Assembly: GCA_007922305.1 (NCBI GenBank)
Contig: ML677365.1
Span: forward strand, 11,518,533 to 11,582,532
From: Dermatemys mawii
Lineage: Eukaryota; Chordata; Testudines; Dermatemydidae
Length of the DNA: 64,000 bases
Direction of reading: 5' to 3'
The notes below the pieces were generated by a model. The model saw only the letters and a program-made list of their open reading frames with translations. It did not search any database and was not told the DNA's origin. The position numbers and the translations under genes are program-made. Positions 34,195-47,394 of the stretch are shown here, piece after piece (within the stretch, counting starts at the first letter, position 1; every line of letters begins with the position of its first letter).

Positions 34195-34345
34195 CTCACA
34201 GCATGCCTGTGTGGTGGAAAGGTATTATGGTCCCTACTTTACAGACTGATTGACTTGCCCAAGCCCATGCTGAAAGTCTGTAGCAAGGCCAGGAATTGAA
34301 TGCAGATCTCTATTTTCTCATTTCAGTATCTTAAACACCAGACCA
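34195..34345 (+). repeat. MIR-type SINE fragment
   Basis: Core and right half: gattgacttgcccaagccca, tagcaaggccaggaattgaa, and caccagaccatctttcc, parallel to the MIR consensus (gacttgcccaaggtcac, gccaggatttgaacc, accactctttcc). Confidence 0.72.
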
Positions 34346-36762
34346 TCTTTCCTCGGCTGCTTACGATAAATTGGCAGGAATAGAGGGGATGATAGTTGCT
34401 AGAAAGGAAAAATATGGGAAATTTTATATACAGGAAAGAAGGGATACTTAATTTAGGGGAATCTTTTGGCCTCAGTTTTGAGTCCTCTGTTCATAACTTT
34501 CCTAAATATCTCTTAATTTGTGCTACCTATCTGAAATCAAGCATGTACTTCAAAAACTACCCGTCTGTCCTCAGATAATAGAAAGAAGGTGGAAGTCATT
34601 GGGTCAGGCATTTCTGTTCTCATGGTTGACTCCCTGGTAGCAATAATCTCAGTTTTTTTACTATATTTAAGCATAAAATGGTGGAACATCACAGTGCAAG
34701 GTAACATTGCAGCTTAATTAAGATTCATCATCATGATGTTCCCATTAAGCTTCTGGCATTTAAGGCAGCAATGAAGCTCCTTCACACTTGTCTGTTTCTA
34801 GCAAGTCTTTCAATGGTTCCCCAGTTGTGCTTTCTCTCCCACCCCTGCAATTAAGATAAGGTCAGGTCAATATTCTTTATATTATCTATTTTAACATGGC
34901 ATTCACCTTTTTAGATTGTTGTGGTACATTGAGACTCCATAAGTGAGTTTTGTGCCATAACTCATGCTTTAATTTTCTCCTCTTGTTTCTTCCCCTCTTC
35001 CTTTGCCTCTGTTTTTTACCATCCTAAATTTTTTTCTCCATTTTCTTCTCTTTTCCTTTTGTCACTCATGATCCTGAATTAATAGTAACCCCATCCTCAC
35101 ACCTTATTCAAAAATTACCTATCTGACTGGCCTGAGGGAATGAGAAAAAGGTGTTAATTACCTTAATACTTTATGCTTAATTTGGTGTCCTCGTCCCTTC
35201 TCCCCCTTGGCCCTCCCTAATGCCCCTCTACCCTCCAGTGCTGTTGTCTACAATGGCTTTTCATTTACAAAGATTGCTTGAGGGCATTTCACATATACCA
35301 TATTGTATTACCTCTTAGGTTCTTAATAGGTTTCCTAGATACCAGCAGTAATAAATGACCAAAAATCCCATCTTTAGGTAATCTAGTTCAGTATAGAATG
35401 TCAACAGATATGATATCTGAAGATGCATATGGAAGTAGTATTAATGTCTTGGGCTGGCACCTGTGTCCTTGACCATACTATGCTATGAATAGTTTGAATG
35501 CCAATTTAAGGTATCAGAGGAAGGAAGCCATAACCACTACTCTTGCCCTTCCCTCTCTCAGCAGAGAAGAGCTTGTATAGAGGGATGGCCAACTGTTTCA
35601 GCATTGTGGAGGCCAGTTTAGGTAAAAAGGAGTAACAGTAGGAATTTAAGGTTAGGAAGTAATATAGGAATGTTTAGTTCATTGGAACTTGCGACTGATG
35701 TCCAGTGCACATAAAGGTTAAAGGTGCCAGCTCCCAGAGGTGGGTGAGAGCTGGGGTATGGTTGGTGGACCTATTATCTATAAGGAAAAGGGGAATCCTG
35801 AAATCTTCACAGGCTCTGAACCTTCTCCTGCTCTCACCCCATAAGGGGGCTAGAGGTTACCAAGTCCTAGGAGTTAGGATGAACACTATCTACCCCAAGT
35901 TACTGGTTCTGTGGTGAGAGCCCTGTAACCCCACAGTGATGCCTGAGATATGAGACATTTTTAAGTTAATATAGTTGCATCCTGCTGTTTAAACCCATCC
36001 TTGTGCCTGTCAGTCTTTTGGCTGTGTGCATCCTGATCAATGTGCCCAAGATCACAATGGCACACCAAGGCAGGATCACTGCTCCAGCCTGAAGCAAGAT
36101 CAGCTTTGAAAATCAGCCTCCATAGCCACATATTCTGAAAGGTAAACTTCTCTGTGCATAATTAAACAACATTAGCAGTGTTCCATGCAGCTGCAAGTGA
36201 CGTATTGTAATAAAACCTCCACTTGCTGTTCAGAGGAACCCCTTGACAATGACTAAAAGAGGGAAAGCTATATTTCTGCTGAACAAGTCGGACACATGCA
36301 AAAATACAGCTGCACGATATTATCTAGCTTTCTACTTCTGTATGGTGCAAATGATAGCTTGACTCAATAACTACCCTTGCACAAACTGTATGCATAAAAT
36401 TGATGGTTTAGAGAAGGAAACTACCTATAAATATTTCTTAATACGGCATGTATGATATATTTCCACAATACAATAAACTATTGTTCCTTTGTATGCAATT
36501 GGAATCACCACTGGTATATACAAAAAGTGCACAAATCTGAAACAGACTATGGTTGGGTAAAGAGAATAGAAGAGGAAAAGGTATTATTAAATAGAAAAAG
36601 ACCAGAATAGAAAAACAAAGAAATCTAATTTCCATGGGACTGTGCATCAGCTATAGCAACACTTCTCATTGACAGATCCCAGTCTAGTGGCTTAAATATG
36701 AGACTAGAAGTTGGTGTAAAGTCTGAGGCCTTCTTCTGCAGCCATATTAGGAGAGCAGAAGC
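34346..36762. other. Unique DNA, no supported feature
   Basis: Pyrimidine-rich at 34980-35060 and 35190-35240. Open frames such as 35705-35917 lack any domain. I see no transposon I can name. Confidence 0.4.
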
Positions 36763-37150
36763 CATGACATGGGGAGCCCTGGTTCTGGTTCCAGTTGTCC
36801 TGCTGACTCACTGCAATTTGCCCAAACCTAAAGAAAAATAAGCCAATTTTTTCAAAATCCATATGCAGGCACTTTAAAAAGTGGTCTGATTTTCAGAGTA
36901 ATCAAAAACTGCTGCCATCATTGAATTCATTTGGAGCTATGTGTGCTCACAACTCTGAAAATCAGGCCATTTTAACCTAGGTGCCTAGGTATGAATTTAA
37001 GTATTTGGCTTTAGGGAACCAATTCTGACCCTAACCTGTCTCAATTTCCACCTGTGTAAAAGAGGGATAATGATTCTGACCTATACACATCACGGGGTTG
37101 TTAGGAAGATTCATTTGTTAGGGTTTATAAAATGCTATGTAGCATGCTTG
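36763..37150 (+). repeat. MIR-type SINE interrupted by a hairpin repeat
   Basis: Left part resembles the MIR 5' half (gccctggttctggttccag ... ctgactcactg) and the right part its 3' half (caatttccacctgtgtaaa, tataaaatgctatgtag). Between them (about 36840-37020) lies another repeat with perfect inverted arms TCTGATTTTCAG (36885) and CTGAAAATCAG (36955), of a type common in turtles and crocodilians. Confidence 0.6.
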
Positions 37151-38419
37151 TACATGTCCTCTCCTATTTTACAGGAATGGAGAATCATTCTTAGGTTCTT
37201 ATACCATCCCCCATCACTGTAATATCTAAGCTCCTTCCAGTAGTGTATTAAGTGATGTGACTAACAGCTGTCACATGGTTTGTTCCTTTTTTCATCCTTT
37301 GCTGAGGGGGAGAATTGTGTGTGGAGTGGCATCTTATTTTGATAGGGTTTTCTTATGTAAATGTACATGCTGCTGTGTGTTCATGTTAGAGAAGACAAGG
37401 TCAAAGAAGTATGACTTGCACTAGAACTTGCAGATACCATATTCAGTAACAGATGGTACTTAATGATTACAAAACTTTCCACAAGTAACACACTGGTGGC
37501 AGGAAAAAAATTGGCACATGCTCTCTAGCTCTACTTAAATATTCATTAGGTTATTCACATCTATTGAACAGTGACTTTTCTAATGAAACTACCTGAAAGA
37601 AAATATGTCCCAGGGGGAAAGGAATCAGATTTGAGAAAATAATACAAAGGAATGTTCTCCAGGGGGATGACAAGATCTAAGTATTAATTAATGATTCAGA
37701 TTATGTTCTAATTGATCTGGGTGTGGTAGGGTCCTTTGTCCACATATCCTCCCTGCCATGGATGGAGGACTGTGGCACATGTAGGGGATCTTCATGATCC
37801 TTCCCCTTCGTATTCAGCAGAACAATTTCTGCCTTGATGGAGGTTCTTGTAGGTGTGCAAAGGTAGCATTGGGAGTTGCAGACACTTCTTTCCCTTAAAT
37901 GAGAAGAGGATGGGATATTTTTATCCCAGTAATCTGAAAAGGTAGTGGAAAAGCAATATTTCTTACCATAGACCACTGCTAAGTACATTAGAAAATGCTA
38001 AGAGGGTGAGGAGGTTGTTTAAAAAAGCTTTATTATATTTTACATAATGAAGATATAAGATAAATATACACTTAAGAGACAGCCAGATACCTAATGAACC
38101 AATCACTGTCATAATGTACAATATCCAAACAGGAAAATAAGAAAAGGGGAGTAAAGATCAGTCTTGTACAGTCTATGTAGGATACTTAAATTCTGATATA
38201 ATAAGTTAATGAATCCACCTGGTCGTAGCTGAGTATATCAGCTCTCAAATTTATAAGTCAAGATGATAGACTGGGTACAAGACAGTCAGGTGCTGCCATG
38301 GTGAATGCTATAGAAAAGTCTATATACATAAATGAATTTTTAAAATAAATAAAAATGAAAAGTTGTGCAGCTCCCTTCTAAACCTGAAGCATTATTTTAA
38401 TCACTCTGCTCAGTATCCA
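37151..38419. other. Unique DNA
   Basis: A minus-strand frame at 37701-37988 (95 codons) has no recognisable domain. Nothing else is supported. Confidence 0.4.
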
Positions 38420-38500
38420 TAGATTTAAGGCTAGATAGAACCCATTATGATCATCTAATCTAATCTCCTATATAACACACACCCTCCATTTTCATGCAGA
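38420..38500 (-). mobile_element. CR1 LINE 3' end fragment
   Basis: ccatagatttaaggctagat and cattatgatcatctaatcta are the reverse complement of the CR1 3' end (tagatgatcataatggtcc-like). Short and diverged; the following 80 bp (tgcagagccaaagatttatt) may belong to the same copy. Confidence 0.65.
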
Positions 38501-40689
38501 GCCAAAGATTTATTTATTGTTTATGTAAGCATTCAAACCCAGGACCTTTGCTATCAACAGCACTATTGACACACCCCTAGGCCACCAGCTTCTTCATAGG
38601 GAGATACTTAAAAGTTTTATAAATATCTGTGGAATCATTTAACATTGCTTGAAGAATAACGATTTGCCTTAAACTCATTTTAACTTGTAACTTTCAGTAT
38701 AATTTGATTTGTACTCCCCTCTGTTAAGAACGGTATCTATTTAATATACATTTCTGTGAACTATTAAAATAATTATTTATCGTTACAGTTGTCCATGTTG
38801 GCTGTATTGCTGGTGGCAGCCACCTTATTGAAAAGTTGGATTGCTTGTACCATTATAGGGTCATGATGTCAGATTTTGAAATATATGTATTACTTGCTCT
38901 AAATTAAACTTTGGGCTCAATCCTCATGTGCATCAAGTCTTACAAACAGCTAGAAAGGTCAAAGGAAAGAGAACTCTAAGTCACCTTGCCAGGTCTCCCA
39001 CAAGAGACAGGAAGAAATTAAAGCAGCCTAAAGGTTGCTGTGACTTGTGCTATCTTGTAATGGTGTCTAGGGGCCTTTATAATCACAAGAATCAGAATGA
39101 GCACAGAGTACTTTGGCTCCATCCTTAGTCATGTCCTTTCTGCATCAGTCTTGTCCAAGCACATTCCTTATACTAGAGTAAGCCATTAAATGGCATATTG
39201 CCAACTATGACAGGCTAATGCCACTGAGGAATTCCCCTACACCAGAGGAATCCTCAGGAGTCCCTTTAGGACAGGGCCAAGGAACCGGTGCCATAATAAA
39301 ATCACCAGTTTAAAATAAAATTAGCCCACAATTCTGAAAAATGGACAATTAAAGGTTCCTAAATCCCTTTGGAGATGGTGGGTGCTGAGCATTTTTAAAA
39401 ACCAGGGGACTAAGCAGGCATCAAAATGTGCATTTAGGCACCCATTTTCCAAAATCTTGGCACTAGTTTCCATATACTGCACAAATGTTTCCTCCCTGGT
39501 TGTTAAATCTGTCTTTTGACAGTTTCAAAGTGCTTTACCTGTTTTGCCAGTGTATTGGGCTATGCAGCAGTTAAACTTTACTTAAAACGGGGTACTGACC
39601 CTTTGGTTTAAAAAGAGAAACTTCAGCAAAGACAACTTTGGCTGTGCCCTCACCGGGCATCTGCCCAAGGCCAGTCCCCCTCTAATGCTCGTTCCCGTCA
39701 TGTCTCCCTTACATCCTGTAATCACCTCTGTTATTTTTCTTGATACTGTATTTCTCATGAAATGCCATCTCTGATCCCATAGGCCATTCAGACTTCCTCT
39801 CCTCCTTCATATCCTTCTTCAAAACCCTTGATTAGTGTCTGTAAGCACCACCACAGTACAAATCAATAATTAGTGCTGTTTACTGAGGGACTGTGGGTAA
39901 ATAAACTTACAATCAGTTGCTTTCTTTCCTCACCTTCAACAGGCTCTCCTTCCTCTCCCTATCACTCATACACTGTCATGTCCATTCTGGGTCTTCTCTG
40001 TCCCTGACTCCTCTCTAACTTGTTCTCAGCTTAAGGGAGGCATGCGGAACCCACAGCAGGGAGAGCTGGCTCATATTAAGAGGGTAGGCTAAGTGAAGCG
40101 GAACTGTTCCTAGTAGGTGGAAAATGAGGTGGGGTAGGACTGGCTCTACTCAAGACTGTGGACTTATCATTTCTTTTGGCAACCACAAATCATTTCTCTT
40201 CCTTGACAAAGTATCTACTCGCTCCCTAGACAACTCTAGAAGAATGACCAGTCTCTCAGGTGACACATACCAGAGGTTTATGTAAAGATTTACAGAGCAT
40301 TTTACAAAAAGCTGATATCAAAACTATCTGATAGCTAACTTTTAATTTAAAGTCATGTATGCAGGAATCAACAAAAGGAAATAACAAGGATGGGGGTAGG
40401 AGTGGTAGTGAAAGCATTTTAAAAATTCTACTCCACCTTGCATTGGCTCAGATTATACCATATCTCATGTCTTGGACAGACATGATCTCCTCTACCTCAA
40501 AGGTAGCTACTATAATTACAAAGTGACAGTAACGTCAAAGCATGTTGAGGTCCTGCCGTTGTCAGATGGTGAAACTATTCCAAATGCCTGGCTGCTATTT
40601 CTTTCTAATGAAAGCTTCAACATGAAATAATACATATCTCAAATGATCAGTGTTATAAACTTCTGCCTCTCTAAAGCTGTTCACAAATA
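38501..40689. other. Mostly unique DNA, weak repeat remnants
   Basis: 39370-39475 contains an old hairpin-type repeat (tttaggcacccattttcc). 39640-40040 is pyrimidine-rich (cttcctctcctccttcatat) and recalls an old LINE 3' region, but not enough to assign. No gene. Confidence 0.35.
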
Positions 40690-42774
40690 ACCCTTTCAAA
40701 ATATTTATCTTTCAGCCAGTGCAAAAGCATTTTAATGAATGCTAACATGTTTGTAAACACAATGGAAATGGTATTTCCCACCGAGCAGTGTGAGATTATT
40801 TAAATAAAAGATCTGCCGTTGGATGTTAGGCCCTGCTGGTGATCCCAATAGGATTTGTGCTTTATTTTCCAATTGGAAAACACCATGCATATGGACATGT
40901 GTTTTATGAGAGCTGATAAAAAACAAATCTTTATCCCAGGACATCTGTACAGGTTTTTCCTGTATAAATCTGTGCATTTTGACAGACCTCCAACATTTGC
41001 CCTGTAAATGTGCCTGCAAGTTCTAAATGCCTCATGCTAAGAGGAGAATATCTATATGAGAATTCATTATTTTAATATAACTAAAGTTTGACAGAGGTAG
41101 GACAGCAGAATGCAAATGTTGACATTGCTGGAGGTACCAGCAGGCAGATAAAGCCCATTTGTTTAAATGGCTATATTTTCAGCACTATGGTGGTATTTGA
41201 ATATAAGTAAATTTATGGAAAGTAATCTATCTTTTTTTATAAGATGATTTGGGGTTACAGGGCTTTTTGTCTCCACCTAATGCCAAATCCTGAGAGCCTC
41301 ATTCAGTATTTGAGTTATTTCTTAGCCAAAACCAAGTCATTGGGGGGAAATCTTGAGGTCAGTGAAAGTTGTATATGCAAGTTCCAGTTGATTAAGGTCT
41401 TCAGGATTTGACCTGTGGAAAGTTGACTTTAGGCTTCAAACAACTTTACTTTCAAGTGATATAAACTGATCAAACTGTAACTCATTGAGCCTTTTTTTTC
41501 ACTCCTTTTAAAGAGATGTGTTTAAACCTGGTTTTATTTTGCCCTGTGAATATGTCGCTCCTCTGTCTTATTAAGAGTCTGACTTTTTAATTGTATTTAC
41601 CCTTATAATTAGATCTATTAGTATTTAGATCAGACTGTATTGAGGCTAACGAAGGAATATTCACATTAATTTTAATGATGTATATTCAGTAACAATTTCT
41701 GACACTTGCAACACTGGATGGCTAGCGACTAGGAAAATCTAGTTATGTGAGACACAGTACTGGGAAAAAAAATGTGAGGGAACACATTTTTAAACGCAAG
41801 GTCTGAGTGCTGATTGACATGCTTTGTACGATAGTAAAATCTGGCAGGTGCATTAACTTGCATTCCTCTGATCTGTACACATCCACACTTGTCTTCTTAG
41901 GGTACTTGGTAATAAGCTTCTTTAAAGATCCCTGAGTAAGCACTGAAGATAATATCTGGAGTATGTAGCACTCAGTCCTTTTAGAATGGCTTTTTCCTGC
42001 TCCTTTCGTTTTCTTAAGAAAATGTCAGTTTAATCATATCTTAATGCTTTGATAATGCGTTTCTTTACATAGCTGTAGAACATGCACTTCAGTGTTTTAA
42101 AAGAATTAATGTAGATGTAAAAATGCCGGTTAAATGAGATTTCTTCCAACAGGCTAACAAAACTGGAGTGCGAGCCTTCACAAACTTGCAAAATATCTGC
42201 ACAGCAACACAAATGTGCCAGAACATAGTTTTCTTTACTTGCTTATTTTAGAAGAACTCCTTTCAGTTATGTAGCTTTACCCCTCTCCCCCATATAGCGG
42301 CTGACATTTTGTCAAATGTAGCTGTTTTTCTCCGATTAGTTTACTTATCACTTCTATCTAGCAATTTTGTATGTTAGCACCTCAGAAACCTAAGGTAATT
42401 CACATCGGCTAAACATCAGCCACCAGTGATGGTTGAATTCATAAAGGCAGACCTCTTTATTGCTTAACAATTAAGGAACTGTGTGATGTTTCAAAGGGAA
42501 TTTTAGGAAATATTTTTTGAGGAACAAGGGCTCTCCTTAAAGTCCACACAGTGAAGTTAAAATATTTATTAATTACCATTGAAGTACAGCTGTATGGTAG
42601 AGCAGGCTTATTGATAGTCACCCATACTTAAGTTCAGTTCTGTTGTTGATGGCTCACAATATTCCAAAACTCTAATATTAAACTGCCACTGATGGATTGC
42701 AAAATTTTCCTTAAATTTCTTTTCTTTTTTGTAATTACTGTGCCATTTTACTCATTTCTTCTTAAAAATATAAG
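40690..42774. other. Repeat-poor tract, possible conserved non-coding DNA
   Basis: About 2 kb without recognisable transposons. 40690-41030, 41500-41680 and 42000-42230 have the mixed composition and A/T motif style (ttatttaaataaaag, ccttataattagatc, tgctttgataatgcg) often seen in vertebrate regulatory elements. This is a suspicion from composition; no alignment was possible. Minus frame 40732-41019 lacks a domain. Confidence 0.33.
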
Positions 42775-42880
42775 GGAGGTTTAGGTTGGACATTAGGACA
42801 AACTTCATAACTGTCAAGGTGGTTAGGCACTGGAATAAATTGCCTAGGAAGGTTGTGGAATCTCCATCATTGAAGAGTAT
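42775..42880 (+). mobile_element. CR1 LINE ORF2 C-terminal fragment
   Basis: gtttaggttggacattagga, gttaggcactggaataaatt, gcctaggaaggttgtgga and ctccatcattgaagagt match the CR1 ORF2 end that reads [12 protein letters not shown] in the copy at 25.1 kb. Only about 105 bp, with no 3' tail. Confidence 0.8.
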
Positions 42881-43192
42881 AATTTATCACATTTTGCAAT
42901 ATTCATTATATGAGATAAATTAATATGTTAATGTCAAGCCTTTGGGTTTTTCTACAAAAACTTGAGTGTCTGAAAACAAAAATGATTGGTTCTTTACTTC
43001 CAACTTTATGTCAAAAAAGAATATATGTCTAAAAGATGGGAACTCTTGTGGGGGAAAATGATATACAAAAAGTCAAATGCTGCTCACCACAGGTTTGTCC
43101 TAGTGATGTCACTGGAACTAATTGTATGGCTTTGCATTAGGTTATATTTAAAAATACATGACTTAACAGAACTTTTCTAAAAGTTCATTGGA

Positions 43193-43400
43193 ATATGGAG
43201 CCCTAGTCCATCTAGACAAGTATCCTGCCCTGGGTAATGGCAGATACCTGATACTTCAGTAATGAAATCACCCCATAATCCATTTAGCCAGTCATGCAAT
43301 GCTAAGCAAGGAAAGTGGAAGGGATCATTCCTGTCCCTTTTAGTGATTGGATTATGTCCTGATGAATATGTTTTGATTACTCTTCATACCATGCATAAAT
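43193..43400 (-). mobile_element. CR1 LINE 3' fragment, (TTATGTTC)n subfamily, diverged
   Basis: tggagccctagtccatctag, gtatcctgccctgggtaatg and gataccTGATacttcag parallel the reverse complement of the subfamily seen at 26726-26830 (ccatctagcccagtatcctg, ggccaatgccaggtgcttca), without the terminal octamers. Confidence 0.55.
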
Positions 43401-44159
43401 AGATCAGTCACTAATTTATGTCCATTCCCTCCATACCTCCACTCAGTTCTGTGAATATTTTTACTTATTTTATTTAAATTGTATCTATTTAATACAATTA
43501 ATGTAGGTTTATGATGTTATCATGTCACTTAAGATCTATTATAAACAAATTAAACAAAATATGCAACTGCATTTAAGGAATGCAGTAAGGTTGCCCTATC
43601 TCTCAGAACTCCACTATGTCTGGCAATTAATGTCATAACCCAAGAATTTCATAAAACATACATAAAGACTTACAACTTTAATCCTATACTATCCTAAATT
43701 ATTTTATAATGGTGGCTGCATGTCCAGATATCAGAAATAGAATAGGGTGGTGATCTTATAGACAAACAGTACAGTATTCTACTCCAAAATCAACCTGAAT
43801 TTGATTCTTATACATACAGTTCTATGTTTTCAGATGCAGATACATTTCCTGAGTGGAAAAATACCTCTGTTTCCCTAGGTGCCTTGTAAAAGCAAATATC
43901 TACTTTGAAATCCAAATGTAGGATATAATACTGAGTTGATCCAATCTTCCATAATTTCATTGTAATGTCAGCAAAAGCTCTCAAGTTTCGGAGGGGCCTA
44001 GAATATCATCAGGGAAAATTCCAGACATCCAATCCTGTGAACACAAATGATTTAGTGGCTCTAAGGCATTCCTGGTTTGATATTTTCAAAATATTCCTAA
44101 TATTATTTGACTTTCAAGTAATAAGTGAAGATCTAGAGGTGTGTCCTTCCTGGTAGTTT

Positions 44160-44260
44160 TCTAAGCCCAGCTCTTCAAAGGTATTTAGGTGCTTATCTCC
44201 TGTTGATTTCAGTGCGATTTAGGCACCTAAATACTACTGAGGATCTGTACCCCTGTCATA
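44160..44260. repeat. Hairpin-type interspersed repeat
   Basis: Perfect 12-bp inverted arms GTATTTAGGTGC (44181-44192) and GCACCTAAATAC (44223-44234) with partly palindromic flanks (ttcaaag/ggatct). I recall the same hairpin as a very abundant amniote repeat. A second hairpin-like repeat with ctgatctaaagtctgctgaa and cagtggactttgaatcaggg follows at 44340-44470. Confidence 0.65.
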
Positions 44261-44863
44261 AGCAGCATGGTCAAGGCTATAGCTGTAATAGTAAAAATAA
44301 TGAAAGAACAAGTAACCTGATCCAAAACCTCATTCTACTACTCTTACATATGGCCTGATCTAAAGTCTGCTGAAGTCAATGAAAAATCTAACTTCAGTGG
44401 ACTTTGAATCAGGGCCTTCCACTGATGTGAACAAAGAAATCAACAAAGTTACACTGGTGTAAAATCAGTGACAGCGAAAGAAGCATCAGGCTCTCAGTCT
44501 TTAGGGATCCTAATAGTGGCAATTTGTAACTCCTGCCTTATTTTTTAGTTTATGCATTCTGGTGGCAAGAGATTTAGTGTACTTGATTAAAACATCAGAA
44601 AGTCTAACATGGCAGCTGAGCCAATTTTAAGGAAGTTGGGGTGCATTTCTGTTTTAATAAACTCTGCTAGATATTACTTAATCTTTCTCTTTTATTGAGA
44701 AAAATAATCCTTGAACCTAACCCACTGATTCGCAACCTTGACCTGTTGACGTAATGAACATTTTTAACATTAAGTAGTGTCCCTGGAAGCTGAAGCAAAT
44801 AAATCATGTATTCTAGTAAATACATATTACGTATATTTTAGGTTTAGATGCATTCTGTAAAGC

Positions 44864-45190
44864 AGTGATCCTCAACCTTGAACTACTGAAGAGGTACTTT
44901 AGGGGAAACACCTGCCAAAATATTAAGTTAGCAAATTCCATTTTTTCTTCCCTTCCCCAGAGGCTGAATGTCACCTGTGCAGTGATTAAATCCTCTGTTC
45001 TATTTCTGATATCTAGGCTTAGGCAGTGAAAGTCTGATTTTTCTTCCATTCCACCCAAGCCCAGATAACCACACAATGTATGCTCTGTATGCTCATGGCT
45101 TCCTCCTTTGATGTAATGCAACCCTAATTCCCACCCTCTACAGCACTGGTTGGCCCATCTCTCTAGGGTCAGAGGAAAAGAGGAGTCAAA
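44864..45190. mobile_element. Possible hAT/Charlie-like remnant
   Basis: CAGTGATCCTCAACCTTGAA resembles the hAT end cagtggttctcaacct. No matching right end or 8-bp duplication was found. The minus frame at 44813-45199 (128 codons) inside it shows no transposase motif. Confidence 0.3.
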
Positions 45191-45311
45191 TAATATCAAG
45201 AAGAGTTATTGTTAAGCAGGGAGGGAATAATTGCAAGTAAGACTATGAAGTGCCTAATGTGCCTCCATGGCAATGGGTTGATGATTACAGATCTTATTGT
45301 TCAAGTACTAG

Positions 45312-45595
45312 GGGTATGTCTTCACTACCCACCGGATAGGCGGGTAGTGATTGATCTATTGGCAACTGATGTATTGCGTCTCGTCAAGACGCAATAAATT
45401 GATCGCGAAAGGCACTCCCGTCGACTCCAGAACTCCAGATCGCCAAAAGGCGCGAGCTGGAGTTGATGGGGGAGCCCGCTGCTGACTGCTGCTGCCATGA
45501 GGATGGCAAGTAAGTCAGCCTAAGATGTGCCGACTTCAGCTACGTTATTCACATAGCTGAAGTTGTGTATCTCAGGTCAACCCCTAGACCAAGCC
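45312..45595 (+). mobile_element. MITE with internal palindromes (Harbinger-like), copy 2
   Basis: GGGTATGTCTTCACTACC at the start and ctagaccaagcc at the end, with the same internal order as 27101-27397: ctcgtcaagacgcaataaat, gagctggagttgatggggga and cttcagctacgttattcaca with agctgaagttgtgtatct. More diverged than copy 1. No clean duplication remains. Confidence 0.75.
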
Positions 45596-46723
45596 TCAGT
45601 CACGCTTGATGTTCAAGAGTGAAACAGATACTTAAGAAATATGTGAAAGTAGATAGAAGTGAAAAATAGCACAGCCTCCATCTTAGAGCTCAGTTATTTA
45701 TGTTCTGAATAAAGCTTCTTTTGTTGAAACAGACTCACTTTATTGGCATTCTTATCCACCCCCAGTCTATTTAAATGAGGGAAGAAAAAGTTCAGATCCT
45801 AATATGGAGCAGCAGAAGGAAATCCTCTAAGGGGTAGGAAAAACAAGTCCAGAACGACACATGCAGTTAAAGTTGGTATCTCTTCCAATAATTCACATAT
45901 ACACACTGGGGTTAATTTTAAACCCTCCTCTCCCCACAACACAGCTCCCTTAAATCAGTTCAGTTTAAATATATTTGTACTAGAGATGGGTCTGAATTAC
46001 AACCAGTCACATCCAGCTTTGGGGAAAGTTTGTCTGGATCAATATCAAAACTTTGTGACTAGTCCTCATCTGTACAATGGGAGGTACCAAGACCCTAACC
46101 CAGAATGCTGATGGGCCATAGAAAGTTTGCATATGGCTGTCTCAAATGTGGCTTTAAATCTGGACCTTGTATCTGGACTTTTTTATCTTTGTATCTCTAA
46201 TTCATATATATTCTCTCCTTGCTAGGTTCAGGTAATGTCCCAGTAACACACCTAATAGACAACAGCAGAGGTCTAGTGATGAATCCATATAAGAGCCTGG
46301 GCCATAGCTTTTGGTGAAAACTAACTAAGGTGCCTTTTTCTTCCTTCCTCCCAGAGTCTAACATCTATATAATCCCATATATAAGCTTTAATTGCTAGTC
46401 TTAATTGGTCTTTATCAGTACCACCTCCCTTCTTCTTTTATCATGCCACCTCCGTTCTTCTCCTGATCTGAATATCTCCCATTTCCTTTCTCCTTCCACT
46501 TGTTCATCTCTGTCCTTATTCTGTTTACCTTGCCCTGCCTTCCACTTATTTAAATTTTTGTCCTATCTTTCTTTCTCCAGCTTATCCCATTCTCATGTAT
46601 CTTCCTGCCTCTATCACTACAGTCCGATCAGAAATCTAAACAAAACTTTAAAATGATTTGGAACATCTACAACAGATACTGCAATCCAATGGAATATCTG
46701 TGGGGGCCATTTTGCATTAAGTG
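45596..46723. other. Unique DNA
   Basis: 46320-46620 is strongly pyrimidine-rich (tcttccttcctcccag; tttctccttccacttg). No gene or named element. Confidence 0.4.
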
Positions 46724-47360
46724 TACAAAAGGTTTATGTGACACGGTAGGCCAGGAATTGTACATAACTCCCCGGAGGCAGGGGGGCTGCTGCAGCTCTG
46801 TCGGGAACTCAGATCAATGGGCAGTGATTGGGACATGGGTGAAAGTCACTTAAGCTATAAAACCCCTTCAGAGACATACTCATCCGTGGGGAGGCTTGTA
46901 TGTACTAGTTCAAACTTTTTTGTTGTTGTTGTTTTTTTCCCCAGAAACCAACAAAAAAAGGGTTTTTGATATAAAACTGACTCAGGGCCTTCCTTCTGAT
47001 CCATTAAACAGACAGGACTTTCTATCCAAGTGCCCTAACCCTTGCTACAGGGTTGGAAAGATTTAGGCCTACTAGGTCCCCTTAAGACTGAAGCGTGACC
47101 TCAGGTAAGCATTCAGCATGAGTATAGGAACTGTTTATAATATAATTATAATTCATTAATATACTATATTTTGTCTGTGATGCTTTTACCTTAAGAATGG
47201 AGGTGTTTGCTTAGAAAGAGCTTTGTGGTAACTTGGGACTGCTGGCAATACACAGCTGATAGCCTTCAGAGGGAGAAAGCAAAGCAGGGGCATCGCCCTT
47301 TATGCGATAGACTATTAGATGCTGTTTATATGACTCTGGAACCTGGTAAGGGTTGAAGGA
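46724..47360 (+). mobile_element. LTR of an endogenous retroelement (ends approximate)
   Basis: Contains an LTR-style promoter: aagctataaaaccccttcag (TATA box at about 46854-46863), then downstream text remembered as repeated in turtles (agactgaagcgtgacctcag; gctttgtggtaacttgggac; ctttatgcgatagactatta). The possible start is TGTGACACGGTAGG. No target duplication was found. Confidence 0.5.
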
Positions 47361-47394
47361 ATTGTTTTAATATGTCTATTTCATCCTGTTGGAG

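Noticed and set aside
44725..44760. Possible left end of an hAT element (actgattcgcaaccttgacc)
   Set aside because: Too degenerate, with no partner end or 8-bp duplication.
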